Shown: in pieces, positions 1 to 8,208 of the stretch
How the letters are laid out: every line of letters starts with the position of its first letter
Numbering within the stretch: position 1 is the stretch's first letter
NCBI GenBank assembly: GCA_944387035.1
Contig: CALXDJ010000010.1
Coordinates: 16,533 to 80,532, forward strand
DNA: 64,000 bases
From: an uncultured Oscillospiraceae bacterium
Lineage (GTDB): Bacteria > Bacillota > Clostridia > Oscillospirales > Oscillospiraceae
Reading direction: 5' to 3'
Program-made: the position numbers and the translations under genes
The notes under the pieces: generated by a model
What the model was told of the DNA's origin: nothing
The model's database searches: none
Seen by the model: the letters and a program-made list of their open reading frames with translations, nothing else

Positions 1-71
1 AAGGCTTTCCGCTTGTCAACAATGAAGCGGGCGATTTTCGTCATGGGACTTTCGGTGCGTTTTTCCTGCAT
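1..71 (-). CDS. N-terminus of a probable MMPL/RND-type membrane transporter (cut by window start)
   Basis: Only 23 codons are visible, reading MQEKRTESPMTKIARFIVDK and onward off the window edge. The string KIARFIVDKRKA is the usual cytosolic start of MMPL/HAE3-type exporters just before their first membrane helix. The gene lies 9 bases downstream of the tetR-type gene on the same strand, and a GTGAGG ribosome binding site overlaps the tetR stop, so the two form an operon. A TetR regulator followed by an RND exporter is a common arrangement. The family call rests on a short N-terminus plus context and is an inference. Confidence 0.5.
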   Translation of the reverse strand, partial: MQEKRTESPMTKIARFIVDKRKA

Positions 72-80
72 AGTTGTGCC

Positions 81-656
81 TCACTGAATGGGAATGAATT
101 GCTCCAAATTAGCCAGAAGGTGACTGGCTGGCAGCGGGGGCTCGCTGGAGAGCCACCAGCGGATCAGAGAGAGCATGGCTCCGGCATAAAAGCGGGCGGC
201 GACTTCCGGATCCACCTGCGGGGAGACTGCCCGAAAGCGGGGTTCGGAAAGCAGACGGCAGAGTTCCCCGGCAGCACACGCTTCCAGAGTTTGAACGCGG
301 GTGTCGGCGCCGCTGTTGAGGCAGGCCCGGTACAGAGTCCGGTGCTGAGCAAAGAACTGAAAGACATTTTGGGCAGCTGTCAGCAGATATTCCCGGGGGC
401 TGCGGTCCGGATCCTGAGGCAGGCAGGTGGCGACACATTCTTGTTCCAGCCCCTCCAGGAGATAATGCAGCAGTTCCTGTTTGTCGTTGAAATGCGCGTA
501 AAAGGTGGTGCGGTGTACCATGGCACGGCGGCAGATATCCACAACCGACAACTCCTGAAAGGGGCGTTCTGTCAGAAGCTGTGCCAAGGCTTCCACAAGA
601 AGCCTGCGGGTTTTTTTCTGTCGTAAGTCCAAATGATCTTCGTTTTGATAGTTCAT
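81..656 (-). CDS. TetR/AcrR family transcriptional regulator
   Basis: This is a 191-residue DNA-binding repressor of the TetR fold. Residues of about 10-57 form the helix-turn-helix, with the family hallmark VHRTTFYAHFNDKQELL in the recognition-helix region. The C-terminal all-helical half would bind the inducer and is not conserved enough to name a ligand. I chose the ATG at 656 because GGAGG lies 7 bases upstream (664-668); an in-frame ATG at 662 is too close to that site. The gene is cotranscribed with a probable MMPL exporter, so it likely represses its own operon and is relieved by an exported compound. A consensus promoter overlapped by an inverted repeat lies just upstream. Confidence 0.88.
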   Translation of the reverse strand: MNYQNEDHLDLRQKKTRRLLVEALAQLLTERPFQELSVVDICRRAMVHRTTFYAHFNDKQELLHYLLEGLEQECVATCLPQDPDRSPREYLLTAAQNVFQFFAQHRTLYRACLNSGADTRVQTLEACAAGELCRLLSEPRFRAVSPQVDPEVAARFYAGAMLSLIRWWLSSEPPLPASHLLANLEQFIPIQ

Positions 657-684
657 GATCATGCCTCCGATATCAGGTGGAGCT

Positions 685-734
685 ATCATAGTACTTTAAT
701 CTACACTTGTCAATATATTATACATTTGTAGATT
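685..734 (-). promoter_or_regulatory. Promoter and likely TetR operator of the tetR/exporter operon
   Basis: On the minus strand a perfect -35 TTGACA (708-713), a 17-base spacer and -10 TATGAT (685-690) form a strong sigma-A promoter. An inverted repeat AATCTACA (698-705) / TGTAGATT (727-734) brackets the -35 box, which is the expected place for a TetR-family repressor to block polymerase. The palindrome is seen directly; its assignment to this repressor is inferred from position. Confidence 0.7.
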
Positions 735-831
735 TAATTCCAGGGAGAGTTTTGCCGATCAGGCCGGGGTACGGAGGAACGATAGGGGGATTGGAAAACT
801 CGCCTGCAATGTCCGGGGCTGTGGGGGATAG

Positions 832-859
832 AAAAAGCCGCCCCAAGAGGGCGGCTTTT
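832..859. terminator. Bidirectional-type hairpin with A/T flanks
   Basis: An 11-base-pair stem, AAAAGCCGCCC (833-843) with GGGCGGCTTTT (849-859), has a 5-base loop and A-runs and T-runs on its flanks, so it could terminate from either side. Between 735 and 922 I see no gene; a 96-codon reading frame here runs into the antisense of the tRNA and has no ribosome binding site. Confidence 0.6.
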
Positions 860-922
860 CAAATCGATTCCCGGCGGGGGGCTGTAATCGAAGAGGAGCA
901 AAATGAGCAGGTGCGGACCAGT

Positions 923-958
923 AAAAAAGCCGGAGCAAGCGTAATATCGCTTGCTCCG
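923..958 (-). terminator. Terminator of tRNA-Leu(UAG)
   Basis: On the minus strand a stem CGGAGCAAGCG / CGCTTGCTCCG (931-941, 948-958) is followed by six T residues a few bases later, immediately downstream of the tRNA 3' end. Confidence 0.8.
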
Positions 959-962
959 ACGG

Positions 963-1046
963 TGGTGCGCCTGAAGGGACTCGAACCCACACGCTAAAAG
1001 CACGAGAACCTAAATCTCGCATGTCTACCAATTCCATCACAGGCGC
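963..1046 (-). tRNA. tRNA-Leu, anticodon UAG
   Basis: The acceptor stem GCGCCTG pairs with CAGGCGC, followed by discriminator A and an encoded CCA (963-965). The anticodon stem CGAGA/TCTCG holds the loop TTTAGGT, giving anticodon TAG (codons CUA/CUN). A long variable arm and the GGTTCGAGTCC T-arm fit a class II leucine tRNA. It is a single-gene unit with its own terminator. Confidence 0.95.
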
Positions 1047-1191
1047 ATATTTCGTTTGGAGAATATGGGCAGCAAACAGGGAAGCAAAATGAACACAAGA
1101 AGTATACCACAATCTCCGGCCTTGAACAACCTAAATTTCTGCGGTACAATGAAAACACTCAACGAAACTTCAGGAAACGAGGAACATCACC

Positions 1192-2064
1192 ATGCTGACC
1201 CCCCGGGTTGCCGCAATACACGATCTTTCCGGCTTTGGCCGCTGCTCTTTAACGGTTGCCATTCCCATTCTTTCTGCTATGGGACTGCAGTGCTGTCCAC
1301 TGCCGACAGCATTTCTCTCCACCCATACCGGTGGATTTGAAGGGTTTACCTTTCTGGATATGACGGAGGAAATGCCCCGGGTGGCCGCACACTGGAAGTC
1401 CCTGGACCTGCGGTTTCAGGCAATTTACAGCGGATTTTTGGGCAGTGTCCGGCAGATCGATATTGTGGAGACCTTTATCCGGCAGTTTTGTCGGGAGGAT
1501 ACAATTGTGGTGGTGGATCCGGTCATGGGAGATGACGGCAGGGCATACCGCACCTATACGCCCCAGATGTGCGCGGGGATGGCCCGCTTGGCGGAACTGG
1601 CGGATGTGATTACCCCCAATCTGACGGAGGCAGCGTTCCTTTTGAACAAGCCCTATGAGGAGCTGCCCAAAGACCCTGAGGGGCTGCGTGAGATTGTAAC
1701 AGCGCTGAGCCTGCAGGGCAAGCGCTCGGTGGTGCTGACCGGTGTATCCCTGCAGGCGGGAAAAACCGGAGCCATGTGTTATGATGCGGCGACGGTGCAG
1801 ATTGAGACGGTGCAGACGGATTTCGTGGCCCATCCCCTGCACGGAACCGGAGATGTGTTTGCCAGTGTGCTGACCGGTGCTTTGGTGAAAGGGGACGCAC
1901 TGGTGTCTGCCGCAGCGCAGGCAGCGGAATTTGTGCGGCTCTGTGCGGTGCGGACTGTAGAGCAGGACCTTCCTTTGCGGGAGGGTGTGGATTTTGAACC
2001 TCTGCTGGGCCTTTTGACACAGGATTCCCTGCGCAAAGCAACTGCGGCTGAAAAAATGTCTTGA
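1192..2064 (+). CDS. pdxY: Pyridoxal/pyridoxamine kinase
   Basis: This cytosolic 290-residue enzyme of the ribokinase fold should phosphorylate pyridoxal or pyridoxamine with ATP in vitamin B6 salvage. The N-terminus VAAIHDLSGFGRCSLTVAIP is the substrate-site signature of PdxY-type kinases. DPVMGDDG (around residue 106) and TPNLTEA (around 142) are conserved metal/ATP segments, and HPLHGTGDVFAS (around 214) carries the anion hole and catalytic Asp. A GAGGAA ribosome binding site precedes the ATG. Length matches the family. It stands alone, and the next gene starts 71 bases downstream and is functionally unrelated. Confidence 0.9.
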   Translation: MLTPRVAAIHDLSGFGRCSLTVAIPILSAMGLQCCPLPTAFLSTHTGGFEGFTFLDMTEEMPRVAAHWKSLDLRFQAIYSGFLGSVRQIDIVETFIRQFCREDTIVVVDPVMGDDGRAYRTYTPQMCAGMARLAELADVITPNLTEAAFLLNKPYEELPKDPEGLREIVTALSLQGKRSVVLTGVSLQAGKTGAMCYDAATVQIETVQTDFVAHPLHGTGDVFASVLTGALVKGDALVSAAAQAAEFVRLCAVRTVEQDLPLREGVDFEPLLGLLTQDSLRKATAAEKMS

Positions 2065-2083
2065 CCTTCCCCTTGGGGGAAGG
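2065..2083. repeat. Short GC-rich hairpin between pdxY and the hydrolase gene
   Basis: CCTTCCCC (2065-2072) and GGGGAAGG (2076-2083) form an 8-base-pair stem with a 3-base loop straight after the pdxY stop. There is no T-run, so it is a weak terminator at best. It may be part of a dispersed intergenic repeat, which cannot be tested within one window. Confidence 0.35.
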
Positions 2084-2135
2084 GATACCATATCGCACAG
2101 GAAACGCCCTGCGGGGTGGGAAAGGATGAGATGTG

Positions 2136-4223
2136 ATGAAGAGAAAACAATGGGCGGCTGCGCTGATGACATTGGTGCTGATGCTGACCACGTCCCTGCC
2201 GGCCCTGGCAGCGGATACCCCTTCGGAGGAGGTTGCGGCCCCCAGCGAAGTGTCCCATGTGCCGTTGGAAGACGCGGTGCAGACGGCATGCACGGCCGCC
2301 ATGGCCTACGGTGCCGCAGACAGCATTTCCTGGGCAGTATGGGAAGAGGGAGAGATTACCACATCGGGCAGCCTCCACGGACAGAGGGATGCGGCACAGG
2401 CATCTGCCGGAGCAGTATATGGAATCGGGTCTGTCAGCAAAATTTTTACCACGACGGCTGTGATGCAGCTGGTGGATCAGCACCGGATTTCCCTGGATGC
2501 GCCGGTGACGCAGTATCTGCCCGAATTCCGGATGGCAGATCCCCGCTACCGGCAGATTACCGTGCGGATGCTGCTCAACCATTCCTCCGGGCTGATGGGA
2601 TCTTCTTTGGAAAACGGATTGCTGTTTGACGATCCGGACCCCACTGCCACGGATACGCTGCTGGAGCGTCTTGCCACCCAGACTTTGAAAGCGGACCCCG
2701 GTGCCTACAGCGTCTATTGCAATGACGGATTCACCCTGGCGGAGCTGGTGGTGGAGGCTGTGAGCGGCCAGGACTTTATGGATTATGTCCGGGAGCACAT
2801 TCTGGCCCCTGCAGGACTGGAGCACGTCTACGCCCCGGCGGATGCGCCGGATGCGCAGCTGGCGCCCATTTATACCGGAACGGACCCGCGTCCTCTGCCG
2901 CAGGATTGTCTGAACGTAGTCGGCGCCGGCGGCATGTATGCCACGGCGGAGGATCTGGCGGTCTTTGGCGGCATCCTGACAGAAAATACCCTGCTCTCCC
3001 GGGAGATGCTGGACAAAACGGCAGCGGCGGAATATGACCGGGGCATTTGGCCGGAGGATACACTGGACAGCCTGGCCTATGGCCTGGGATGGGACAATGT
3101 GCAGTGGTATCCCTTCAGCCAAAGTGACATCGTCGCGCTGACCAAAGGCGGAGATACCCTCTACTATCACGCCGCCCTGGTCGTGCTTCCGGAATATCAC
3201 ATGGCTGCGGCGGTGCTGACCTCCGGAGGACTTTCTACCTATAATCAGTTGGCAGCGACCCGAATCCTCATTACGGCCCTGGAGGAGCAGGGCATTGATG
3301 TGGATGAGACCATTCCGACCCTGCCGGATGCCCAGCCCGCGGAGATGCCGGCGGAGCTGATGCAAAACAGCGGATACTATGGTGCCACCGCGGCGCAGTA
3401 TGAGATTTCGGTTTCCGAGGACGGGGTCCTCGCGATCCATTATCTCAATTACCCTGCGATTCCGGACCAGACCTTTACATATTATTCAGACGGCTCCTTC
3501 CGGGACGCGACCGGGACGGCGGCGCTGCGCTTTGTGCAGGAGGACAATGGGCAGACCTATCTCTATCAAAAGAGCGTTTCTCCGGTCCCGGAGCTCAGTG
3601 CCCTGCCGGTTTCCAATTACACAGCGGTCAAGCTGGAGGAAAACGACATTCCGGAAGCGGTGCAGGCTGTGTGGGACCGTGTGGCGGTGACCAGCGTGCT
3701 GCCGGTGAATGAAAAATACTCCTCCCAGGTGTATTTGTCCCTGGGCGGAGGATCTGCGGACACTGCACTTACCACACTCGTTGAGATGGTGCCCGGTTAT
3801 ATCGGCAGCAGCCAGATTGTAGATGAGACCACAGCCCGCTATACCCTCCAGATTCCCGGTACGCAGGGGCGGGACGGCCAAAACTGGACGCTGGTGGAAA
3901 CGGAGAACGGCACCTGGCTCCAAGTCAACGGCTCACTCTACATGCCCCAGGAGCTGGCAGCAGACCTCTATACCGGCAGCGGCTGGGCCTATACCACCGT
4001 GGGGGAAGAGGGCTATGCACGGTGGTATCAGGTAGGAGATGCCGCCGGAAGCACCATGACCGTCCAGCTGCCGGAGAATGCCGGTTTCTGGGTGTATGAC
4101 GCCTCCGGTGCGGTCACGGCCTCTTCGGTATTGTGGGACGAGACCTCCGCTGTGCTGCCGGAAGGCGGCATGGTGGTCTTTGCCGGAGATCCCGGCGCCC
4201 GGTTCCACCTGCGGTTTTCCTGA
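2136..4223 (+). CDS. Secreted serine hydrolase, beta-lactamase class C / D-Ala-D-Ala carboxypeptidase-like
   Basis: The product is about 695 residues and is exported by a signal peptide (residues 1-26, ending LPALAA). Residues of about 45-370 form a class C beta-lactamase-like serine hydrolase: GIGSVSK holds the SxxK pair (Ser99, Lys102), SVYCNDGF supplies the YxN tyrosine, and LTKGGD is a candidate third-motif KGG. Residues 400-695 are a beta-rich extension with no family I can name. Such proteins act outside the membrane on peptidoglycan peptides or other D-amino-acid amides or esters; the substrate is unknown. A GTG at 2133 is an alternative start, but the ATG at 2136 sits better behind AAGGAT. 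There is no C-terminal anchor, so it is probably released or wall-bound. Confidence 0.82.
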   Translation: MKRKQWAAALMTLVLMLTTSLPALAADTPSEEVAAPSEVSHVPLEDAVQTACTAAMAYGAADSISWAVWEEGEITTSGSLHGQRDAAQASAGAVYGIGSVSKIFTTTAVMQLVDQHRISLDAPVTQYLPEFRMADPRYRQITVRMLLNHSSGLMGSSLENGLLFDDPDPTATDTLLERLATQTLKADPGAYSVYCNDGFTLAELVVEAVSGQDFMDYVREHILAPAGLEHVYAPADAPDAQLAPIYTGTDPRPLPQDCLNVVGAGGMYATAEDLAVFGGILTENTLLSREMLDKTAAAEYDRGIWPEDTLDSLAYGLGWDNVQWYPFSQSDIVALTKGGDTLYYHAALVVLPEYHMAAAVLTSGGLSTYNQLAATRILITALEEQGIDVDETIPTLPDAQPAEMPAELMQNSGYYGATAAQYEISVSEDGVLAIHYLNYPAIPDQTFTYYSDGSFRDATGTAALRFVQEDNGQTYLYQKSVSPVPELSALPVSNYTAVKLEENDIPEAVQAVWDRVAVTSVLPVNEKYSSQVYLSLGGGSADTALTTLVEMVPGYIGSSQIVDETTARYTLQIPGTQGRDGQNWTLVETENGTWLQVNGSLYMPQELAADLYTGSGWAYTTVGEEGYARWYQVGDAAGSTMTVQLPENAGFWVYDASGAVTASSVLWDETSAVLPEGGMVVFAGDPGARFHLRFS

Positions 4224-4274
4224 ATATACATACAACATTACACTTGGGGCATCTGTCAGAGAAGATTGGCCAGC

Positions 4275-4316
4275 AAAAAAGCGATACCTGGTTTTTCGCC
4301 AGGTATCGCTTTTTTC
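4275..4316 (+). terminator. Strong terminator after the serine hydrolase gene
   Basis: The perfect stem AAAAAGCGATACCTGG / CCAGGTATCGCTTTTT is followed by a T-run. A/T runs on both sides would allow bidirectional action. Confidence 0.85.
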
Positions 4317-4419
4317 CCGTGTTCAGGGATTTTCACGGTTGGTGGTGGAAGTAGTTCACGGCTTGCAGTATAATTCAATTGATCCAATATGCAGCAAGTC
4401 GAAATTTGAAAGGGGCTGG

Positions 4420-4617
4420 ATGGTTTTGAATTGTCCGTTTTGCGGAAAAGAGATGATACAGGGTAAAGTGTGCAGCAATGAGGCATTATGGTGGCAGAAC
4501 AGAGAAGATAAGCACCGTCTTAACGATGAAGACGGTTTTTTGGGAAGATTCAATGGCGACAGAATTACCGCATACCGCTGTGAGAGGTGTAAAAAAATAA
4601 TCATTGATGAAGAATAA
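4420..4617 (+). CDS. Small zinc-ribbon protein (DUF6487-like)
   Basis: This encodes 65 residues with two CxxC knuckles, CPFC near residue 5 and CERC near residue 54, as in a single-zinc ribbon. The end CERCKKIII and the beginning NCPFCGKEM match the small PF20097/DUF6487-type proteins common in Clostridia, whose role is unknown. A GGGG ribosome binding site lies 5 bases before the ATG. The gene stands alone between a terminator and a long spacer, and it is visibly more AT-rich than its neighbours, which could mean recent transfer. Confidence 0.62.
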   Translation: MVLNCPFCGKEMIQGKVCSNEALWWQNREDKHRLNDEDGFLGRFNGDRITAYRCERCKKIIIDEE

Positions 4618-4924
4618 GCAAAGAATGATAGTATCTTATTGTTCAGATATCTCCTTGTACAATGTAAATTCTTTTTCGTTGACGAAATCCCCCTGTTCTG
4701 ATGTTTCTCAATTTTAATACCAAAAAACGAACCGTTGATTTTCACACCGCCATGTGGGAGATCAGCGGTATTGTTTATCCTCATTTTATGCCGGAAATGA
4801 AAACACTCCACCCGCGCTGACGGGAGAAGGAGCAGGAAACGGCATGACCGAAGCCATGCCGTTCCTTCAAAACGCAATATTACCTTCTTACACCCACGCC
4901 ATCCCGGCGGGGGTGTTGCTGATT
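4618..4924. other. Intergenic stretch without a gene
   Basis: No convincing gene lies in these 307 bases; the first half is AT-rich. A stem AACGGCATG (4838-4846) / CATGCCGTT (4855-4863) could end minus-strand transcription from the stalk-domain gene, although its T-run is poor. A second GC-rich inverted repeat (about 4891-4916) abuts that gene's stop codon. Confidence 0.5.
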
Positions 4925-5884
4925 TCAGGAGGCCACAAAGAGATTGAGCTGGGAGATCAAAGCGGAGGCAGAGACGTAAGTGGTGCCGTTTTGCATGATG
5001 CTTGCGGCGGAGAGTTCGCTTCCGTCGCCGCAGACGATTGTACCGTGTCCGGGATCCACGGAAAGAAGCTTGGTCCCGTCGGCAAGGGCTACATTGGCGC
5101 CGGTCTTGGCATCCCAGAAGACCTTCAGGTCCAGGGCTTCCGCCACGGCCCGCAGGGGCAGCAGGGTTTCCCCGCCCGAGACGATGGCCTTCTCAGTCAA
5201 GACTTTGCCGCTGACGGTCAGCAGGCCGTCTTCTACGCAGGAAATATAGCCGCGGTAGGCATAGGGGAATACCAGCACACGGGAGGGCTCCCCTTTCTGA
5301 TTGGTCCAAACCAGCATCCGGGTGCCGGGAACCAGGTCCTCCAGGCGGACCGTGGTGTCTTCGGAGAAGGCGGTCAGCTCCGCCTGGTCGGTAATTTTGA
5401 TGGTGGCGCCGTCAGAAGTGGTGACTTCTGTCCAGGTCAGGGCCGGAGGGGGATAAATGGCGATCATGGCCTGCGGGGTTACTGCGGAGATCTCATAATA
5501 CTGGGGGACGCCGTAGTCCGCGGGAATATTGGCCAGGATCAAAATGGCCGTAGCCTGGGGCGGCAGGCTCAGGGTCATGACGGGGCCCATCCAGGCGTAA
5601 ACCGTCTCCCCGTCTTTGAGCTCAGAGAGCTCCATGGGTTCGCCGGTCACGGCATCGAGGCACAAAATGTCCTCGCCGTGGAGAATGACGGAGTTGAGGG
5701 CTTCTGTGCTGGAGTTTTCCACCAGCAATCCGCCGTCTTCCAGATGGGTCAGAGTGCCCCATACGCGGACGGGACCGGGCGACGGGGTGAGTGCGGGGCC
5801 TTCGGTTTCCGCGGCAGCTGCCGGAAGACACAGCAGTACGGTGCAAAGCAGCAGAGAAACCAATGCGAAAAGCCGTTTTTTCAT
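4925..5884 (-). CDS. Secreted stalk-domain (copper amine oxidase N-terminal domain-like) protein
   Basis: The protein is about 319 residues with a clear signal peptide (MKKRLFALVSLLLCTVLLCL, cleavage near PAAAA). The middle is a beta-rich region of unknown family. The last 85 residues, with LLPLRAVAEALDLKVFWDAK and a TYVSASALI end, match the PF07833 stalk domain found in many extracellular Firmicute proteins, where it is thought to mediate wall attachment or protein contacts. The start at 5884 is supported by AAAGGA 8 bases upstream; longer in-frame versions lack an export signal. It is a single-gene unit next to typA and not obviously linked to it. Confidence 0.78.
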   Translation of the reverse strand: MKKRLFALVSLLLCTVLLCLPAAAAETEGPALTPSPGPVRVWGTLTHLEDGGLLVENSSTEALNSVILHGEDILCLDAVTGEPMELSELKDGETVYAWMGPVMTLSLPPQATAILILANIPADYGVPQYYEISAVTPQAMIAIYPPPALTWTEVTTSDGATIKITDQAELTAFSEDTTVRLEDLVPGTRMLVWTNQKGEPSRVLVFPYAYRGYISCVEDGLLTVSGKVLTEKAIVSGGETLLPLRAVAEALDLKVFWDAKTGANVALADGTKLLSVDPGHGTIVCGDGSELSAASIMQNGTTYVSASALISQLNLFVAS

Positions 5885-5990
5885 GGAAATCATCCTTTCC
5901 GGAGCAGGAACTGCTCCCTGGCTGTGTGCCCACGGAGTGGGGGTTCTATGAGAAAAGACGCAGGGGCGGAAAAAAAGTTCCCAATTTTCC

Positions 5991-6021
5991 AAAAAAGCTG
6001 CCCGGCATTTTGCCGGGCAGC
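5991..6021 (-). terminator. Terminator of typA
   Basis: On the minus strand the stem GCTGCCCGGCA / TGCCGGGCAGC is followed by TTTTTT, 23 bases beyond the typA stop. Confidence 0.85.
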
Positions 6022-6043
6022 GGAAACGCTGTGGAAAACAGGA

Positions 6044-7870
6044 TTATGCCTTTTTGCCGTGCAGGGCCTTCATGCGCTTTTCGTGATCCAGAATGGCTTT
6101 GCGCATCCGCAGACTCTTGGGAGTGACCTCCAGCAGCTCGTCGTCTGCCAGGAACTCCAGGCACTGCTCCAGGCTCATCTGGCGGGGCGGGGTCAGCCGC
6201 AGGGCATCGTCGGAGCCGGAGGCACGGGTGTTGGTCAGCTGCTTTTTCTTGCAGACGTTGACGGTCATATCCTCGCTGCGGGGGCTGACGCCGATGATCA
6301 TGCCGCCGTATACCGGCACGCCGGCGCCGATGAAGAGGGTGCCGCGCTCTTGGGCGTTGTACAGACCGTAGGTAATGGACTCGCCGGTCTCGAAGGAGAT
6401 CATGGAGCCGTTGCCGCGGCGGGAGATGTCGCCCTTATAGGGAGCGTAGGAGTCGAACACGGAGGCCATGATGCCCTCGCCGCGGGTGTCGGTGAGGAAG
6501 TCGTTGCGGTAGCCGAACAATCCGCGGGCAGGCACCAGGAATTCCACCTTCATGCGGTCGCCCACGGGGGTCATCTCCAGCATGTCGGCCTTGCGCTGGC
6601 CCAGCTTTTCGATGACGGCACCCACGCAGTCGCCGGGGACGTCCACCACCAGCCGCTCAATGGGCTCGCACTTGACACCGTCGATTTCCTTGTAGAGCAC
6701 GCGGGCGGGGGAGACCTGGAATTCATAGCCCTCCCGGCGCATGGTCTCGATCAGGATGGACAGGCTCATCTCGCCGCGGCCTGCCACGTTGAAGGCCGTG
6801 TCACGGTCGGTTTCGGTCACCCGCAGGGACACGTCCTTCAGGGTTTCCCGGAACAGCCGCTCCCGCAGCTGGCGGGAGGTAACGAACTTGCCTTCCCGGC
6901 CGGCGAAGGGAGAGTCGTTGACGGAGAAGGTCATCTCCAGGGTGGGGGCGCTGATCTTCACGAAGGGCAGGGCCTCCACGGCGTCGGGCGCGCAGATGGT
7001 ATCGCCGATGGTGATATCGGGGATACCGCTCATGGCAATGATGTTGCCGGCAGTGGACTGGGTCACGGCTTTCCGGCTCAGACCCTCGAACTCATAGATG
7101 GCCGTGGCCTTGGCCTTGCGCAGGACGGCGTCGGGCGCGTGGTAGTTGCACACGGCGATCTCCTGATTCTGCTTCAGGGTGCCGCGCTCAATGCGGCCGA
7201 TGGCAATCCGGCCCACAAACTCGTTGTAGTCAATGGAGCTGACCAGCATCTGGAAGGGCTGATCGGTGTCCGCTTCAGGAGCGGGGATATACTCCAGGAT
7301 GGTGTCGAAGAGGGGCTTGAGGTCTTCGCCCGCCACGTCGGGAGAGTAGGAGGCAGTGCCCTGACGGCCGGAGCAGAAGAGCATGGGGGAGTCCAGCTGC
7401 TCGGGCGTGGCGTCCAGATCCATCAGCAGCTCCAGAACCTCATCGATGACTTCGTGGATCCGCTGGTCCGGACGGTCAATCTTGTTGACCACCACGATGA
7501 CACGGTGGCCAAGCTCCAGCGCCTTGGAGAGGACGAAGCGGGTCTGGGGCATGGGGCCCTCGGCAGCGTCCACCAGCAAGATGACGCCGTTTACCATCTT
7601 CAAAATGCGCTCGACTTCGCCGCCGAAGTCCGCGTGGCCCGGGGTGTCGACCACGTTGATCTTCACATCTTTATAGCGAATGGCAGTGTTTTTGGCCAGA
7701 ATCGTGATGCCGCGCTCCCGCTCCAGGTCGCCGGAGTCCATGACACGGTCCACAACCTCCTGGTTTTCCCGGTAGGCGCCGCCCTGCTTGAGCATTTCAT
7801 CGACCAGAGTGGTTTTGCCGTGGTCAACGTGGGCAATGATGGCTACGTTTCTCAGCTGCTCGTTCTTCAT
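6044..7870 (-). CDS. typA: Ribosome-associated translational GTPase TypA/BipA
   Basis: This 608-residue GTPase of the EF-G/LepA superfamily binds the ribosome and supports 50S assembly and growth under stress. The G-domain motifs are intact: HVDHGKTT (P-loop, residues 14-21), RGITI (switch I), DTPGHADF (around 75-82) and NKIDRPDQR. The C-terminal part KAILDHEKRMKALHGKKA ends in the basic tail typical of TypA. Length matches the family. The start at 7870 has GAAAGGGACG upstream; a longer in-frame extension runs into the promoter and was rejected. It is a monocistronic unit with its own promoter and terminator. Confidence 0.97.
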   Translation of the reverse strand: MKNEQLRNVAIIAHVDHGKTTLVDEMLKQGGAYRENQEVVDRVMDSGDLERERGITILAKNTAIRYKDVKINVVDTPGHADFGGEVERILKMVNGVILLVDAAEGPMPQTRFVLSKALELGHRVIVVVNKIDRPDQRIHEVIDEVLELLMDLDATPEQLDSPMLFCSGRQGTASYSPDVAGEDLKPLFDTILEYIPAPEADTDQPFQMLVSSIDYNEFVGRIAIGRIERGTLKQNQEIAVCNYHAPDAVLRKAKATAIYEFEGLSRKAVTQSTAGNIIAMSGIPDITIGDTICAPDAVEALPFVKISAPTLEMTFSVNDSPFAGREGKFVTSRQLRERLFRETLKDVSLRVTETDRDTAFNVAGRGEMSLSILIETMRREGYEFQVSPARVLYKEIDGVKCEPIERLVVDVPGDCVGAVIEKLGQRKADMLEMTPVGDRMKVEFLVPARGLFGYRNDFLTDTRGEGIMASVFDSYAPYKGDISRRGNGSMISFETGESITYGLYNAQERGTLFIGAGVPVYGGMIIGVSPRSEDMTVNVCKKKQLTNTRASGSDDALRLTPPRQMSLEQCLEFLADDELLEVTPKSLRMRKAILDHEKRMKALHGKKA

Positions 7871-7933
7871 AAACTGAACGTCCCTTTCTTTCTCTGTTCC
7901 GGTATATCGGCAGATTTTCACATACAGTCCGTT

Positions 7934-7962
7934 ATTATAGTCTGATTTTTCCCGCTTTTCAA
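7934..7962 (-). promoter_or_regulatory. typA promoter
   Basis: On the minus strand TTGAAA (7957-7962), a 17-base spacer and TATAAT (7934-7939) lie about 65 bases before the typA start. Between this promoter and the serA promoter (7963-8087) I see no gene. Confidence 0.8.
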
Positions 7963-8087
7963 GGTAAAACTCCACATTTTTCAGAAAAAACATGAAGATT
8001 TCTCCGGCGCTTTTCCCCAAAGCCCGAGACCGCTTTTTTTCCACAAAGAACCGGGAGAACCCGGGCGTTTTTTTGGATTCGGCAGCA

Positions 8088-8116
8088 TTGCTTCTGCACC
8101 CGGCGGGCATTATAAT
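8088..8116 (+). promoter_or_regulatory. serA promoter and GC-rich leader
   Basis: TTGCTT (8088-8093), a 17-base spacer and TATAAT (8111-8116). The roughly 85-base leader that follows contains two GC-rich inverted repeats (CGGAA..TTCCG around 8131-8159 and GTGGCCC..GGGCCAC-like around 8171-8188) without a T-run, so it is structured but not an obvious terminator. Confidence 0.72.
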
Positions 8117-8208
8117 AGGAGATGCTGTGACGGAAGCGGCGCCAGCGCCGCACGTTCCGCCGCAAGTATCGTGGCCCGCTGGGGCCACCCAATGGAGGCT
8201 TATGTGCC

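Noticed and set aside
707..997. 96-codon plus-strand frame ending in the antisense of tRNA-Leu
   Set aside because: The C-terminal residues come from the tRNA gene read backwards; it crosses a promoter and two hairpins and lacks a ribosome binding site.
4754..7945. 1063-codon plus-strand reading frame opposite the stalk-domain gene and typA
   Set aside because: It is antisense to two well-recognised genes, has no ribosome binding site, and its composition is that of a shadow frame in GC-rich DNA.
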